From: Primula veris
Lineage: Eukaryota > Streptophyta > Magnoliopsida > Ericales > Primulaceae
NCBI GenBank assembly: GCA_963682055.1
Contig: OY821741.1
Location: 627,501 to 691,500 of the forward strand
Length of the DNA: 64,000 nt
Direction: 5' to 3'
Positions within the stretch are counted from its first letter, which is position 1. Each line of letters begins with the position of its first letter. Shown here piece after piece: positions 1 through 34,494 of this stretch. The position numbers and the translations under genes were made by a program. The notes below the pieces were generated by a model. That model was not told the DNA's origin and made no database searches. It saw only the letters and a program-made list of their open reading frames with translations.

Positions 1-431
1 TTTGGTTAGTCAAGGTTTAAAACTGGGGTGTTCTTGGTTTGGGCTTGATGTTTTAGACTGGCTTAAAAACGACAGCAAAACAAGTTTTAAGACATCGAAA
101 TTATTGGATAAAAAAATGACCAAAAGCCCTTGTGTATCGAGTACACCCTTTAATCTTTACGGAACTGTCTTTCACCAATTTACTGAATTTATGGAGAACA
201 GAACGGACATTAGAAATAGCTGAATATTATAAACTGGGTTCATCTTTTTTTAGCTTATGAGGTACCGAATATTTAGTTAGTCGGCTTTATGGCTTTAAAA
301 GTACACTTGTTTTGTTTTCTGGATTTTAAAGGCCGGAAGGTATAAGCCGGACAAACCCATGTAATATATTTCCAAGACTCTGCAAGCTAAAAAAAGCTAC
401 AACTTAGAACTTTAGAGTGACATAAATATAC
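1..431 (-). other. Intron 5 of SRLK-1 (partial)
   Basis: This AT-rich sequence follows the donor at 431/430. It resembles intron 5 of SRLK-2 (around 5940-6370), including the shared phrase TTGGTTAGTCAAGGTTTA, which supports continuation of the gene to the left. No other gene is seen. Confidence 0.7.
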
Positions 432-3400
432 CGAAAAGAAACGTGTCCAGGCTCTTGTTTTTCAAGTACTCATAGATCAACAGCTTCTCATCCACTTTGA
501 TACAGTAACCGAGAAGCCTTACGAGATTTCTGTGCTGAAGTTTTGAAATCAATAATATTTCATTTTTAAATTCTACCACCCCTTGTCCTGAATGGCTCGA
601 AAGCCTTTTTACTGCTATCTCTTGCCCATCTTCTAGCTTTCCCTACATAATCCTCAGCACAAAGAAAATTTCGTTTAACCTCACTTATATTGAAATTAAA
701 AACTTTTGAAACTAAACCGCAAACCAATGCTAGTTTTGTATCTTGAAATAGCACTATCTTTTTAGAGTACTGAACTATATGTCTTGTTATTATTTGTAGT
801 ATACCTTATAAACTGGACCAAATCCTCCGGCCCCAAGTTTGTTAGACTCGTCAAAATTGTTTGTTGCGATTGCCAATGTGGCAAAGTCAACCATCGGTAG
901 TAAATCCGAGGGGCCTTGTTGCGAAGCGTGTGGGCCCCACATGTCTTGCACTGGGCTTCCATTTAACGGAGCCAGTTTATCAGACAAATACATTTGCTGT
1001 ATCCGCCGTCTTTTTAGAGCTGATTAAAGGGAAATCAGGTCAGCAAACCAAAATACCAATCACTTTATTAATTAATAGATTAAGGATTATTATGCAAAGA
1101 GCAAGAAAAAGTTGTGCAGCTTTTGAACTAGAATGAGAATGAAATACCTTTTTAAATGTTTGGCTGACAAAAAAAAAAGCATCCAGCTTATATCTTTTAG
1201 ATATTCCAGGATAATGAAATTCAGCACAAGTTGTAAGTTGCAACCACGCAAGACCTATAATTAGAGGTGTATGTCCGATTAACAATTCTGGTGATCCATT
1301 AACTAACGGTAGCATATTACCTTAAAAAAATTATCGGTAGCAATTCGCTCAAAAACTTAAAACTATTGTTTAAATACTTTGCCCAAGAAGCTAAAGGGCG
1401 ATTAATCAGTTAATTATTCGAGACAAATAGTTTCACACCTTTTCGATTTTGTATGCACCTGTAAATGCCATACATAAAAGCACCCAAGAATGAAGCACCA
1501 AATATCGATACCAAGATAGCTATGAGATCAATGTTTTTCTTGCCTTCATCTGGAGAAAAGAATCGTGTTAGAGCAAATCAACTTTGTACAACCAGTTTTA
1601 TGCCTTTCCAACAAAAAAAAAAGTAAAATCAAAACAAAGTTAATACAACTATACCTAATTCTGATTGCGCAAGGCGCAAGTAAACATCGGTTCCGGAGAT
1701 TGCAAATTTCTGAATATCGAGAAGATCTCCAGCCCAAGTCAAGCAACCAATTTCATCCACGTATGCATACGCAATACACAAACAGTTACTTGTGCATCGA
1801 CTTTTGCAATCCGAAGAATTCACATTAAATAGATACGAGTATTGATCCGGTGCTTTCATATTCTTAAGCTTAGCAAACCCATCACTATCCGTTTTCGATA
1901 ACGTGCTGGTGTTCTTCGAACATTCTAGATCGGTTCTTCTCCTACATCCTCTTGTCCAATTCCCATTTTTCCAATCTTGTTTTGAATTCGGGATAAACCC
2001 TTTTAAGCACTCGCAAGTAGCTTTAGCTCTATTACAAACACCAAAAGGACCGCAAGAATTGTAAACGTCGCAAAAAACATTAATCGCTTCCCACTTTGAA
2101 ACTCTTGCAGATGTCTCTATATCCCACCGTGTCATTTCCAAGTTACCATCTGGGGTTAGTAACTCCACCATGATCTGTAATAAAATATTAAAAATTAGAC
2201 TGAGGGCTAGTTTGGTTGCATCTTATTAGCGGATAAGCTAGATTTCTTGAGATTGAGAGAGAAAAAGAAAACTAAGTTCATCCAGTTTAAAGCTTATTCA
2301 TGCCAGAAAGACCATAAAAACCAAACATCGGGCCGTAACATGGGAATCAAATATGGTCACGTTTTAAGTGAAACGCAAAAAACTAAGCGTATAAGCTGCA
2401 ACCAAACTAGGCATAGGGCCTAGTTTTTTGCAGCTTTCAAACAATGAAACATGATTTCTTAGGTTCAACCACCTTAAAACTTCGAGCATCTTCAGGCTAA
2501 ATGAACTAAATACAGAACATTTTTCATCACCATAATTCCAAAAAACAGTCCAACTTAGACAAACAAGCAAAGCTCAAAAGGTACAACCAAACATTGATTA
2601 GTTCATAAAGCATACTTAATATCCAAAAATTCACATTCTCAATTCTTATTGAAGATTTGGTACATATCAACGTAGCATCATCAAAAATAAAACAAATAGT
2701 AAAAACAACGTAGCGTCAGTGAGAATATGTACCTAAGTTTATTAAGATTTTAATCATCAATACCTGCGACGTGCTGGCCGGGTTAAAGGACACGAAAACA
2801 GACCCCTGCTGAATATCTCGCGTGATTGTGAACCCGCTCGAGTAACCTGTAGTTGTTTGGTGCAACCCAATGAACCGTGAACCATCCCATGGCCCGCTTC
2901 GCCAGTGCGGGTGTCCGTTCTTCCACACGATGTTTTGTGGCGGCGAATCCATTGTAAATCCCATAGCAAACTCTCCCGGCGATGGATCCTCTTCCGATCT
3001 CCACGAGTTTAGGGTAAGATTTTCACCTGTCCGATTGTTTTGCCCAATTCTTATACCCGCTGTTAAAGTGTCCGAAGGAACGTCGAAGCTCTCCCATAAA
3101 ATATTTTCCGATACATTATCTTTGAGGGAAAGTTCACCTCTGTTGGAAATCACCGCAATCGTGTTGTTAGGGTTTGAGGTAACGTTCGTCGACCAGACCG
3201 TTTTTCTTGTTCCGTCGAGTAATTTTAAGTTTCCGTTACGCATGATGGTGAGAACTGAACTTGCATCCGAAGCGTCTAGCGGATTTTCTCGGTTCGCCAC
3301 CCAAAAGGGTTTGCTTGAGGAGATGTTCTTGTACCATATCCCGATATACCGTTTAATAGAGTTGTTCGGTGTGAAGAAACCTAGCTCGAACATGTCATTC

Positions 3401-3549
3401 GTAGAGACAAGAGTTTGTCCGATGGAGAGATCTTGAAACTGGGTTAAAGTATCCGTCGCAACGGACTTTTCCACGGAAATGATAAGTGTAACAAACAAGA
3501 TGAGTCTAAATAAAACAAAAGGTACATTCCGTCTTTCTATTTTACCCAT
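1..3549 (-). CDS. SRLK-1: G-type lectin S-receptor-like Ser/Thr kinase, 3' end outside the window
   Basis: Exons read on the minus strand are 3549-2764, 2174-1655, 1549-1439, 1019-805 and 642-432; 1-431 is intron 5, and the exons with HRD, DFG and the C-terminus lie off the left edge. The start is the ATG at 3549; an in-frame TTG just upstream is not used. Exon 1 encodes a hydrophobic signal peptide ending near SVA, a B-lectin fold ([19 protein letters not shown]) and the start of the S-locus glycoprotein region (WRSGPWDG). Exon 2 has the EGF-like cysteines ([13 protein letters not shown]) and a PAN domain. Exon 3 is a single transmembrane pass. Exon 4 holds the P-loop [10 protein letters not shown], and exon 5 the catalytic lysine (AVKR) and the alpha-C glutamate. 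All five exons are open with matching phases. Exons 1-2 are nearly identical to SRLK-2, but exon 5 differs (GQGVVEF, IKVDEK). It is expected to be a plasma-membrane receptor kinase; ligand unknown. Confidence 0.88.
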
Positions 3550-3644
3550 CAAGAAACATATACAACCTCTTCGAAAACCCTTTCAAGTTAGGTCTTTTTT
3601 GTATCTTGGCATCTATTTTAGCTAGTCACTTGAGTTCCTAATAA

Positions 3645-3652
3645 TATTTATA
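3645..3652 (-). promoter_or_regulatory. Candidate TATA box of SRLK-1
   Basis: On the minus strand this reads TATAAATA, about 100 bases upstream of the ATG at 3549. The same motif precedes SRLK-2. It is identified by motif and distance only; no transcription start is known. Confidence 0.45.
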
Positions 3653-4326
3653 GTGATTTCTTTTGGTGTTTGAATATTTTGCCAAGAAAATAATGTAGAA
3701 AACTTGAATATTATGTGGGGATAAATTTTGAGTTCCCACTGGATTGACTTTTCTTTTATATGTTAAAAATCAAAGTAAAAGCCGCCCTAAAACTTGTGCT
3801 TATTTTCTATAATTTCAACCTACAATAAATTCCCTGATTTCTAAGAAAACTATGAAAATAGTCTTTGATATTTTTTTTTATATGGAGCTTAACCTTACCA
3901 TTATTTACTAATATTAGTGCATTTTGTAAATACATTTTATTGTTTTTGAATTACATAATTTTTACGAACATGTACTTAGAGCGGAATAGCCTTTTGTACA
4001 ATTTTTGTTTACCGAATCTCGATAGAGACCATCAAAATTCTTGATGAGGGTTTTTTGCCAACACTTTTCCATGGTTTTTTCATACTTACTATATATTATC
4101 TTTTTCCAATACGTCCACACAATACCACATTCGGAAGAGGTGAATTTCATATTTCAAAGAAAATATCTTTTCGGATTTTTCGGACAATAATAAAATATGA
4201 CAGAATGATTTTAATTAAAGAGACACTAATAAAATATAAGAGTTACGTCATGCCACCTGCATTATTCAGCTTAAAATTGTTCGAAATATGACAGAAGCCA
4301 TTCATGAGTAACCGCGTATGCCATTC

Positions 4327-4498
4327 ACAAACAGTTACTTGTGCATCGACTTTTGCAATCCGAAGGAATTAAATTAAATAGATACTAATTAACGATCCGG
4401 TGCTTTCACATTCTTTAGCTAAGCAAGCCCATCACTATCCATTTTCGCCAATGTGTTCGTGTTTTTCGCACATTCTAGATTCGTTCTTCTCCTATAGC
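4327..4498 (-). pseudogene. Relic of SRLK exon 2 (PAN region)
   Basis: About 170 bases clearly resemble the PAN part of SRLK exon 2 (compare 8247-8415). Small indels break the reading frame. Just to its left, 4237-4298 resembles intron 6 of SRLK-5/7 (compare 42420-42480), so this is debris of an older, rearranged SRLK copy. It has no open frame and is presumably non-functional. Confidence 0.75.
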
Positions 4499-4677
4499 TT
4501 TTCAGAACCATAGGCTATCATATATTTACACCGTACATACACATACTCATCGATTGGTGGAATAGCTCTTCATTCAAATAACGAAATAATAATTAGAATT
4601 TTCATTGTAACTGTTTTTTTTTCTTCATTGTAACTATCATACATTAACATTTACATCGTATTTATACATACTCATGA

Positions 4678-9763
<5,086 letters not shown>

Positions 9764-9859
9764 CAAGAAACATATACAACCTCTTCGAAAACCCTTTCAA
9801 GTTGGGTCTTTTTTTGTATCTTGGCATTTATTTTAGCTAGTCTCTTGAGTTCCTAATAA

Positions 9860-9867
9860 TATTTATA
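9860..9867 (-). promoter_or_regulatory. Candidate TATA box of SRLK-2
   Basis: TATAAATA on the minus strand, about 100 bases upstream of the ATG at 9763. It is the duplicate of the SRLK-1 motif at 3645-3652. Confidence 0.45.
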
Positions 9868-10541
9868 GTGATTTGTTTTGGTGTTTGAATTTGCCAAGAA
9901 AATAATGTAGAAAACTTGAATATTATGTGGTGCATAAACTTTGAGTTCCCACTGGAATATTGACTTTTCTTTTATATGTTAAAAATCAAAGTAAAAGCCG
10001 CCCTAAAACTTGTGCTTATTTTCTATAATTTCAACCTACAATAAATTCCCTGATTTCTAAGAAAACTATGAAAATAGTCTTTGATATTTTTTTTATATGG
10101 AGCTTAACCTTACCATTATTTACTAATATTGGTGCATTTTGTAAATACATTTTATTGTTTTTGAATTACATAATTTTTACGAACATGTACTTAGAGCGGA
10201 ATAGCCTTTTGTACAATTTTTGTTTACCGAATCTCGATAGAGACCATCAAAATTCTTGATGAGGGTTTTTTGCCAACACTTTTCCATGGTTTTTTCATAC
10301 TTACTATATATTATCTTTTTCCAATACGTCCACACAATACCACATTCGGAAGAGGTGAATTTCATATTTCAAAGAAAATATCTTTTCGGATTTTTCGGAC
10401 AATAATAAAATATGACAGAATGATTTTAATTAAAGAGACACTAATAAAATATAAGAGTTACGTCATGCCACCTGCATTATTCAGCTTAAAATTGTTCGAA
10501 ATATGACAGAAGCCATTCATGAGTAACCGCGTATGCCATTC

Positions 10542-10713
10542 ACAAACAGTTACTTGTGCATCGACTTTTGCAATCCGAAGGAATTAAATTAAATAGATAC
10601 TAATTAACGATCCGGTGCTTTCACATTCTTTAGCTAAGCAAGCCCATCACTATCCATTTTCGCCAATGTGTTCGTGTTTTTCGCACATTCTAGATTCGTT
10701 CTTCTCCTATAGC
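10542..10713 (-). pseudogene. Relic of SRLK exon 2, duplicate copy
   Basis: It is essentially identical to 4327-4498, at the 6215-base offset of the tandem duplication. The frame is broken in the same way, so the decay predates the duplication. Confidence 0.75.
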
Positions 10714-10892
10714 TTTTCAGAACCATAGGCTATCATATATTTACACCGTACATACACATACTCATCGATTGGTGGAATAGCTCTTCATTCAAATAACGAA
10801 ATAATAATTAGAATTTTCATTGTAACTGTTTTTTTTTCTTCATTGTAACTATCATACATTAACATTTACATCGTATTTATACATACTCATGA

Positions 10893-16096
<5,204 letters not shown>

Positions 16097-17666
16097 TCTT
16101 CCCAGCAAAATAAATATAACCTTAAATTTATATGATTTTTAGATTATGATTCCGCCACTGCTCTAAAAAATAGTGGCTATCTTCAAGTTATATAGGCCTT
16201 TTTTGTTTGTAAGTTGGCATTTATTAAAATAGTCTCTTGAGTTCTTAATATTATGATAAGTGAGTTGTAAAATGATTGTGCATGTATGCTATTAATTGCA
16301 TATATAATTCAACTAGAATGTTTTTCTTCTTTTTCTAGTGATTAGGTTTTGTGTTTGACTTTGCCAAGTCTGATTCCTTTTCAGCTGCTGAAGAAAAATA
16401 ATGTTGAAAATTCACTTATTTTGATGTTGAAAAAATACTTATTTTTTAATAATGCCGTTTGATTATATCCTGTCATGTGAAAGCTCTATGAATTTTAGGA
16501 CTAATAAAGCTGCTTCTTTCTTCAACACCTCATCATCATTAAACAATATTTGTCTTTTTCCCAATAGTTTTTAACATTTTTTGGGTAAAAATTTGTTCAT
16601 TTCTCAACTAGTATTTGCTTATTTTAATTAAACTCCTAATAAAATTTGAACATGTAGAAATAATAGGTGCTTGAACCCTACCTATTTCTCTTATTAAATA
16701 ATTAAACACAACTATATAGCATATAACCGAAATCAAATGAATATTTAAATGTTTTGAAACGGTAATTAAGAATATTAGTGCTTTAAGTTTTTTAAGGGGT
16801 AAAGATGATTACATAGAAAACGAATATATTATCGAGACGAAATGAAAAGAAAATAAGAATCAATGATCCATTTCATAAATATGCGTCCTCACCAATGATC
16901 CATTGAAAAGCTAAAGTATTTAGAATCATACAGAGGATTGGCATAAAAAAAAAACCGAGAAATTGTCCAAAATCCAAACTATATATATTTACCACAAAAA
17001 AAAGAGTAAAATAATAGTAAAAATTAAAAAAAAAATAAAAATACATAGAATGGTGACTCATGGTTTTTTCTAGTATTTCTTTTTATATTCTGGATATTTA
17101 TTCTGTTAAGTCCACATCGTGTTGATTTCCTTAATTTTATTATCTTAGAAAATGTCAAAGTAAATGTCGCCCTAAAACTTCTGTCTTAACTATTCAAGTG
17201 TACACAGAACTTTTCAACTCATAATACCAACAAAAAAACTCATAATACCGAATTGAGCCGACGAAAAATTACATCGATCGTATATAGTCCTGCCTACTAT
17301 ATAAGTGTAGCTGAAAAAAAACATTAATTTATGTTAATTCTTATTTTGGATTACAGAAACTTATACGAACGTGTAGTTGGAGGGAAAAAAGTCTACTAAA
17401 CTTTGTAACACCGGAATCCGGATTCGGACAGAAAACATCAAAACACTTATTGAAGGTTTCTTTTAGCCACATTTATATCTTATTTTGGTTTTTTCTTTTA
17501 TAGCAGTCGATTGTTTGGTTTTTGCCAGTAATTTGTGGATTTTTAAAAAGAAGAGACAGTATCCGTGTATTTTGTTTGTGTAAGAAAAAATTACGAATAA
17601 TCTTTAAAAAAAAAGGCTTTTTACAGTCATTCGAATTTTGTTATAATTACTATCATATACATGTAC
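16097..17666. other. Intergenic region between SRLK-3 and SRLK-4
   Basis: About 1.57 kb of AT-rich DNA with the SRLK-3 promoter side and the SRLK-4 3' flank. It matches the flanks of SRLK-4/5 and SRLK-6/7. At about 16880 it keeps the uninterrupted counterpart of the site (AAATATGCGTCCTC) where the gypsy element entered beside SRLK-5. No gene seen. Confidence 0.7.
16188..16194 (-). promoter_or_regulatory. Candidate TATA box of SRLK-3
   Basis: The minus strand reads CTATATAAC about 92 bases upstream of the ATG. The corresponding site in SRLK-4 (~30710) and SRLK-5 (~46465) lacks this TATA stretch, while both repeats upstream of SRLK-6 keep it. Confidence 0.4.
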
Positions 17667-30616
<12,950 letters not shown>

Positions 30617-31414
30617 TCTTCCCAGCAAAATAAATATAACCTTAAATTTATATGATTTTTAGATTATGATTCCGCCACTGCTCTAAAAAATAGTGGCTAT
30701 CTTCAAGTTAGGCCTTTTTTGTTCGTAAGTTGGCATCTATTATTATAACTAGTCTCTTGAGTTCTTAATATTATGATAAGTGAGTTGTAAAATGATTGTG
30801 CATGTATGCTATTAATTGCATTTATAATTCAACTAGTCTGGTTCTTTTCTACTGCTGAAGAAAAATAGTGTTGAAAAATCACTTATTTTGATGTTGAAAA
30901 AATACTTATTTTTTAATAATGCCGTTTGATTATATCCTATCATGTGAAAGCTCTAGAAATTTTAGGACTAATAAAGCTGCTTCTTTCTTCAACACCTCAT
31001 CATCATTAAACAATATTTGTCTTTTTCCCAATAGTTTTTAACATTTTTTTGGGTAAAAATTTATTCATTCTCAACTAGTATTTGCTTATTTGAATTAAAC
31101 TCCTAATAAAATTTGCAAATCAACAATGAACATGTAGAAATAATAGGTGATTGAACCTACCTATTTCTCTTATTAAATAATTAAACACAACTATATAGCA
31201 TATAACTGAACCTCTTAATTATGAAACTACTATAGCCAGAAATCAAATGAATATTTAAATGTTTTGAAACGGTAATTAAGAATATTAGTGCTTTAAGTTT
31301 TTTAAGGGGTAAAGATGATTGATGAATACGGTACAAGAAATACATAGAAAACGAATATATTATCGAGACGAAATGAAAAGAAAATAAGAATCAATGATCC
31401 ATTTCATAGATATG
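30617..31414. other. SRLK-4 upstream region up to the gypsy element
   Basis: About 800 bases of AT-rich promoter-side DNA, homologous to 16097-16885 and 46374-46930. No gene seen. It ends with the gypsy target duplication ATATG at 31410-31414. Confidence 0.7.
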
Positions 31415-31983
31415 TGATAAAGCCATAACTTTGGTCGGTCGCGTTAGGCTTTTCAATAATGATATAATGATAAATCAACCGTGAATAAATGATACTTCCT
31501 GATCTTTATTATTGCTCGGATTATTGCCCTTGTTCGGACTATTACATTTGCTCAGATTAGTATTTCGGTTCTACAATTATGCTCGATATAACTATTTGAT
31601 CTCTCGTCTTGATCTTTCTCCTCTCTTATTCGGTGCTCGGCTGTCTTTTCTCGGTTTATTTCTCGAAGTGATATGCTTTGGTTAGTTTCTCTTTTTTTTT
31701 AACTTCTCTCTATATTTTTTGGATAGATTTTCTGGTCCTTTTCTAGGAGGGGTAGTTGGCTATTTATAGGCAATTGCGCCTTCTAGGATATTGACAAATG
31801 TCTTCATCCCAGGGGTTTTTCAGACAAGGGTCCCCCTTTGATTGGGCTTGGGCTTTTGGGTAGTAACACCTCAATTCCTATAAAAAGTATGAGATGACCC
31901 ATTTAAGCGTTGGATACCCAGTTATAAAGTGGGTTGATTATGACCCGAATAAAATATTCGGGTCTGATTTTTACGTTCTATCA
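31415..31983 (-). repeat. 3' LTR of the gypsy element (569 bp)
   Basis: Same length as 40441-41009, with about three substitutions. The adjacent minus-strand GAGGGAGCACT is a possible polypurine tract. Confidence 0.95.
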
Positions 31984-32230
31984 AGTGCTCCCTCGGCTAC
32001 CGGATGCTACTGTTGTTCCCCCACCAGCATCTCCTCAGGTGGAACCTTGACTATCTTCCTAGCATTATGTATATATATATATATATATATTTTTTTTTTT
32101 TTTATTTATTTTTTTTTTTTGTATCTAGAAACGGATTCTTTTGGGGAAGTGATAATATAGGTGTTGTGGTTTCTTTCTGTTGGGCTTGCTTGGGTGAATT
32201 TCTTTTGATGGTCATTATATTTTGAAGGAT
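31984..32230. other. Gypsy internal DNA beside the 3' LTR
   Basis: About 250 bases with a (TA)n run and long T tracts near 32069-32120. In the plus direction it would be the leader of the antisense ORFs. No gene seen. Confidence 0.55.
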
Positions 32231-32845
32231 ATGAAAACAAAATATTGTCAGGTACCAAATAACCCCCTTGCCATGGTGGTCTGGACCTCGCCTAGTCGTA
32301 GTGTAGGTGACGTAATGGAGGATTTGGAAAGGTCTAATGCGTCCCTTACCGCGAAATTGACTTGTGCCTATCAGGAAATCGAGGGTCTGAATATTCATAT
32401 TTCCAACCTGGCGATCCGGTTACGTGATTTGGGAGAGAAATTTAGTAAAAAGACCGCCCATTATACGGCAAATAAGGGTAAAGCAAAGGAACTTCTCATT
32501 GCCCTACGACGTTCTCGTGATGAAGCCCGAGGTCGTGTGATGAGCTTGAGCTTGGTCCTTGGGGCCGTTTTCGAGGACGCGGATCTGCTGCTATCCTTTG
32601 CCAAAGCGTATTGGGCCCGAGCTCGCGCCTTAGAGGTGCTGGAGCATATAAAAGGAATGAGTGGTGTGTCCCGGGCAGAGCGCATGGTGGATGCGAAGGC
32701 CGGGGTAACTGAAACCACTGTTGTCTTGAACCGAATCGAGGCGGTCATTCGTGAGCATTTGGGGACGCAAATTAATTCATTGCGAGATATTCATTTTGCC
32801 GATGTAGTAGAGGCTTCGGCGTCTGTTGAGGGGTTGTCGGATTAG
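32231..32845 (+). CDS. Antisense ORF 1 of the gypsy element (coiled-coil protein)
   Basis: An open frame of 204 codons runs from the ATG at 32231 (the earlier TTG is not used) to TAG, opposite to gag-pol. It is rich in Leu, Arg, Ala and Glu with heptad-like spacing from about residue 40 (LERSNASL, ALRRSRDEAR), which suggests a coiled coil. I see no catalytic motif. Antisense ORFs between pol and the 3' LTR are a known trait of Tat-lineage elements; their function is unsettled. The stop is followed by a T-rich stretch ending TTTTATAG at the next ORF, so the two may be exons of one antisense transcript, though I find no convincing donor. Confidence 0.6.
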   Translation: MKTKYCQVPNNPLAMVVWTSPSRSVGDVMEDLERSNASLTAKLTCAYQEIEGLNIHISNLAIRLRDLGEKFSKKTAHYTANKGKAKELLIALRRSRDEARGRVMSLSLVLGAVFEDADLLLSFAKAYWARARALEVLEHIKGMSGVSRAERMVDAKAGVTETTVVLNRIEAVIREHLGTQINSLRDIHFADVVEASASVEGLSD

Positions 32846-32998
32846 TAAAATAGCTTGTTTTGTTGTTTTCTTTGTAACTTGTATAAAAAATTCTCTCGCT
32901 TCTCTTTTTTTTTTTTTTTTGGTAGCTTCTTTCTTTTTGTTTATTCATCTCTTCTCGTTCGTCTCCCCCCCTCTTTTTTTTTATAGGCACATGCTACT

Positions 32999-33637
32999 AT
33001 GTCGCACCAGGCTGGTTCTCCATGCCTAGTTAACCCGGGGTTAGGACCTACTGGTGCTGCCCGGGACGAGGTCTCATCTGGTGCGGCTAGTGAGGTGCCT
33101 GACAGGTGGCCCTACATTGTTTTGGTGAGCAAAAATGTCAAATTGACCGATCAATGTGCTCGACTGCGGACCAAGCTGAAAACCCAGGCGGCCTCTTTTC
33201 GAGAATACGTTCGCCGTGCCGAGCATGCTGTTAAGGTTCAGGAGCGTCGTTTGGATCGATATTGGCGTGCAAAGGGCGAGTACTTCGGCAAATTAAAGTT
33301 GCTTGTGACCAAGGCCAACGTGTTGGTGAAGTATTTCCGTTTGTCCCGCGCCAGATACGATGCTTCCGCAGCTGTGATTGAAGCTCGCCGTGACCTCTCC
33401 TTTGACGATGATCGCCGTAAAGCGGCCTCGGATGCTCACGAGTCCGCCAAAGAAGCCGAGTTCAACGCGCGGCTTCAGACGCTGACTTGTGTTGGGGCTC
33501 ATACGACCAATTTTGATGCCCTCATTTCTGAGGAGCGTTTTGATGGTGATGAGTCTGATGGGTACACAACGACGAATGACGAAGAGATTGAGCTCGGTCA
33601 ATTACCGTCGTGCTCCTCCTGCAGTAGCTCTTCTTAA
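32999..33637 (+). CDS. Antisense ORF 2 of the gypsy element (coiled-coil protein, Ser-rich end)
   Basis: An open frame of 212 codons starts at the ATG at 32999. The frame is also open from 32988, directly after a splice-acceptor-like TTTTTATAG, so an upstream exon is possible. The middle (about 50-160) is charged and Arg/Ala-rich with coiled-coil character; the end is acidic (DGDESDG, NDEEIE) and closes in a Cys/Ser-rich tail. No known enzymatic domain is recognised. It lies with antisense ORF 1 between the pol repeats and the 3' LTR. Confidence 0.6.
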   Translation: MSHQAGSPCLVNPGLGPTGAARDEVSSGAASEVPDRWPYIVLVSKNVKLTDQCARLRTKLKTQAASFREYVRRAEHAVKVQERRLDRYWRAKGEYFGKLKLLVTKANVLVKYFRLSRARYDASAAVIEARRDLSFDDDRRKAASDAHESAKEAEFNARLQTLTCVGAHTTNFDALISEERFDGDESDGYTTTNDEEIELGQLPSCSSCSSSS

Positions 33638-33930
33638 ATGAATCTCTTTAGTGTCGTTGATCTTCTTGTTGCCTCCGTAATGCGGGCGAGGACTATATAT
33701 GTGATTTCCTTATTCCTGTTTTGTACCTTTCCATTGCCGTATTGCTATTTAATTGATTGGATCGATTTTTCCTTGCCAAATCATTTGTTATTTCGTTATT
33801 CCTGTTTTGAAAATGCTTCTTGTTGATATTTTGTTGTTTAGATTGATTCTCCTTCATTGTTTTAGCCAATTTATATTGCATCGCCGTCGTAAAGTGGACC
33901 TGAATAATTCCTTGCATTGTACCTGCATAT

Positions 33931-34387
33931 AAATTTCATAGTATTCCTAGGCGTTCCTTCGGTAACACGCCATGTTGGGAATTTCATAGTATTCCTAGGC
34001 GTTCCTTCGGTAACACGCCATGTTGGGAATTTCAGCGTATTCCTAGGCACTTCGGCCATGTTGGGAATTTCATAGTATGCCTAGACGTTCCTTTGGTAAC
34101 ACGCCATTTACGGACTTTCATTGTATTCCTAGGCACTTCGGCCATGCTGGGAATTTCATAGTATCCCTAGACGTTCCTTCGGTAACACGCCATTTACGGG
34201 ATTTCATAGTATGCCTAGACGTTCCTTTGGTAACACGCCATTTACGGACTTTCATTGTATTCCTAGGCACTTCGTCCATGCTGGGAATTTCATAGTATCC
34301 TTAGACGTTCCTTCGGTAACACGCCATTTACGGGATTTCATAGTATTTCTAGGCACTTCGGCCATGTTGAGAATCTCATGGTATTAG
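33931..34387. repeat. Minisatellite in the gypsy 3' untranslated region
   Basis: About ten tandem units of roughly 38 and 49 bases share the core GAATTTCATAGTATTCCTAG. Long units add GTTCCTTCGGTAACACGCC and short ones CACTTCGGCCATG. They lie just downstream of the pol stop. Open reading through the array produces repetitive shadow peptides only. Confidence 0.88.
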
Positions 34388-34494
34388 TAGACAGCATAAT
34401 AATATATTTTATTCATTCAAAAGAAGAAAGATAATGCCATTAAGCAAGAAGGGTAAGGTAGCACCTGTACTTGTACTTGTATTCGGAGCATTGC

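Larger units (their letters stand above)
3550..4677. other. Intergenic region between SRLK-1 and SRLK-2, with SRLK relics
   Basis: It holds the putative promoter and 5'UTR of SRLK-1 (about 3550-3900), AT-rich DNA with no gene, and a decayed SRLK fragment at 4237-4498 beside the SRLK-2 3' end. The region is repeated almost base for base at 9764-10892. Matching small ORFs in the two copies reflect that duplication and not selection. Confidence 0.75.
9764..10892. other. Intergenic region between SRLK-2 and SRLK-3 (duplicate of 3550-4677)
   Basis: It holds the SRLK-2 promoter region, AT-rich DNA with no recognisable gene, and the second copy of the SRLK relic next to the SRLK-3 3' end. It differs from 3550-4677 by only a few bases and short indels. 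Confidence 0.75.

Noticed and set aside
2870..3436. 188-codon plus-strand ORF, repeated at 9084-9650, and a 304-codon one at 57961-58875
   Set aside because: They are antisense shadows of SRLK exon 1, whose minus-strand frame has recognisable lectin motifs and correct splice sites.
4055..4291. 78-codon ORF conserved at 10270-10506
   Set aside because: The two copies are identical because of the recent tandem duplication, not selection; the peptide has no domain or gene-like context.
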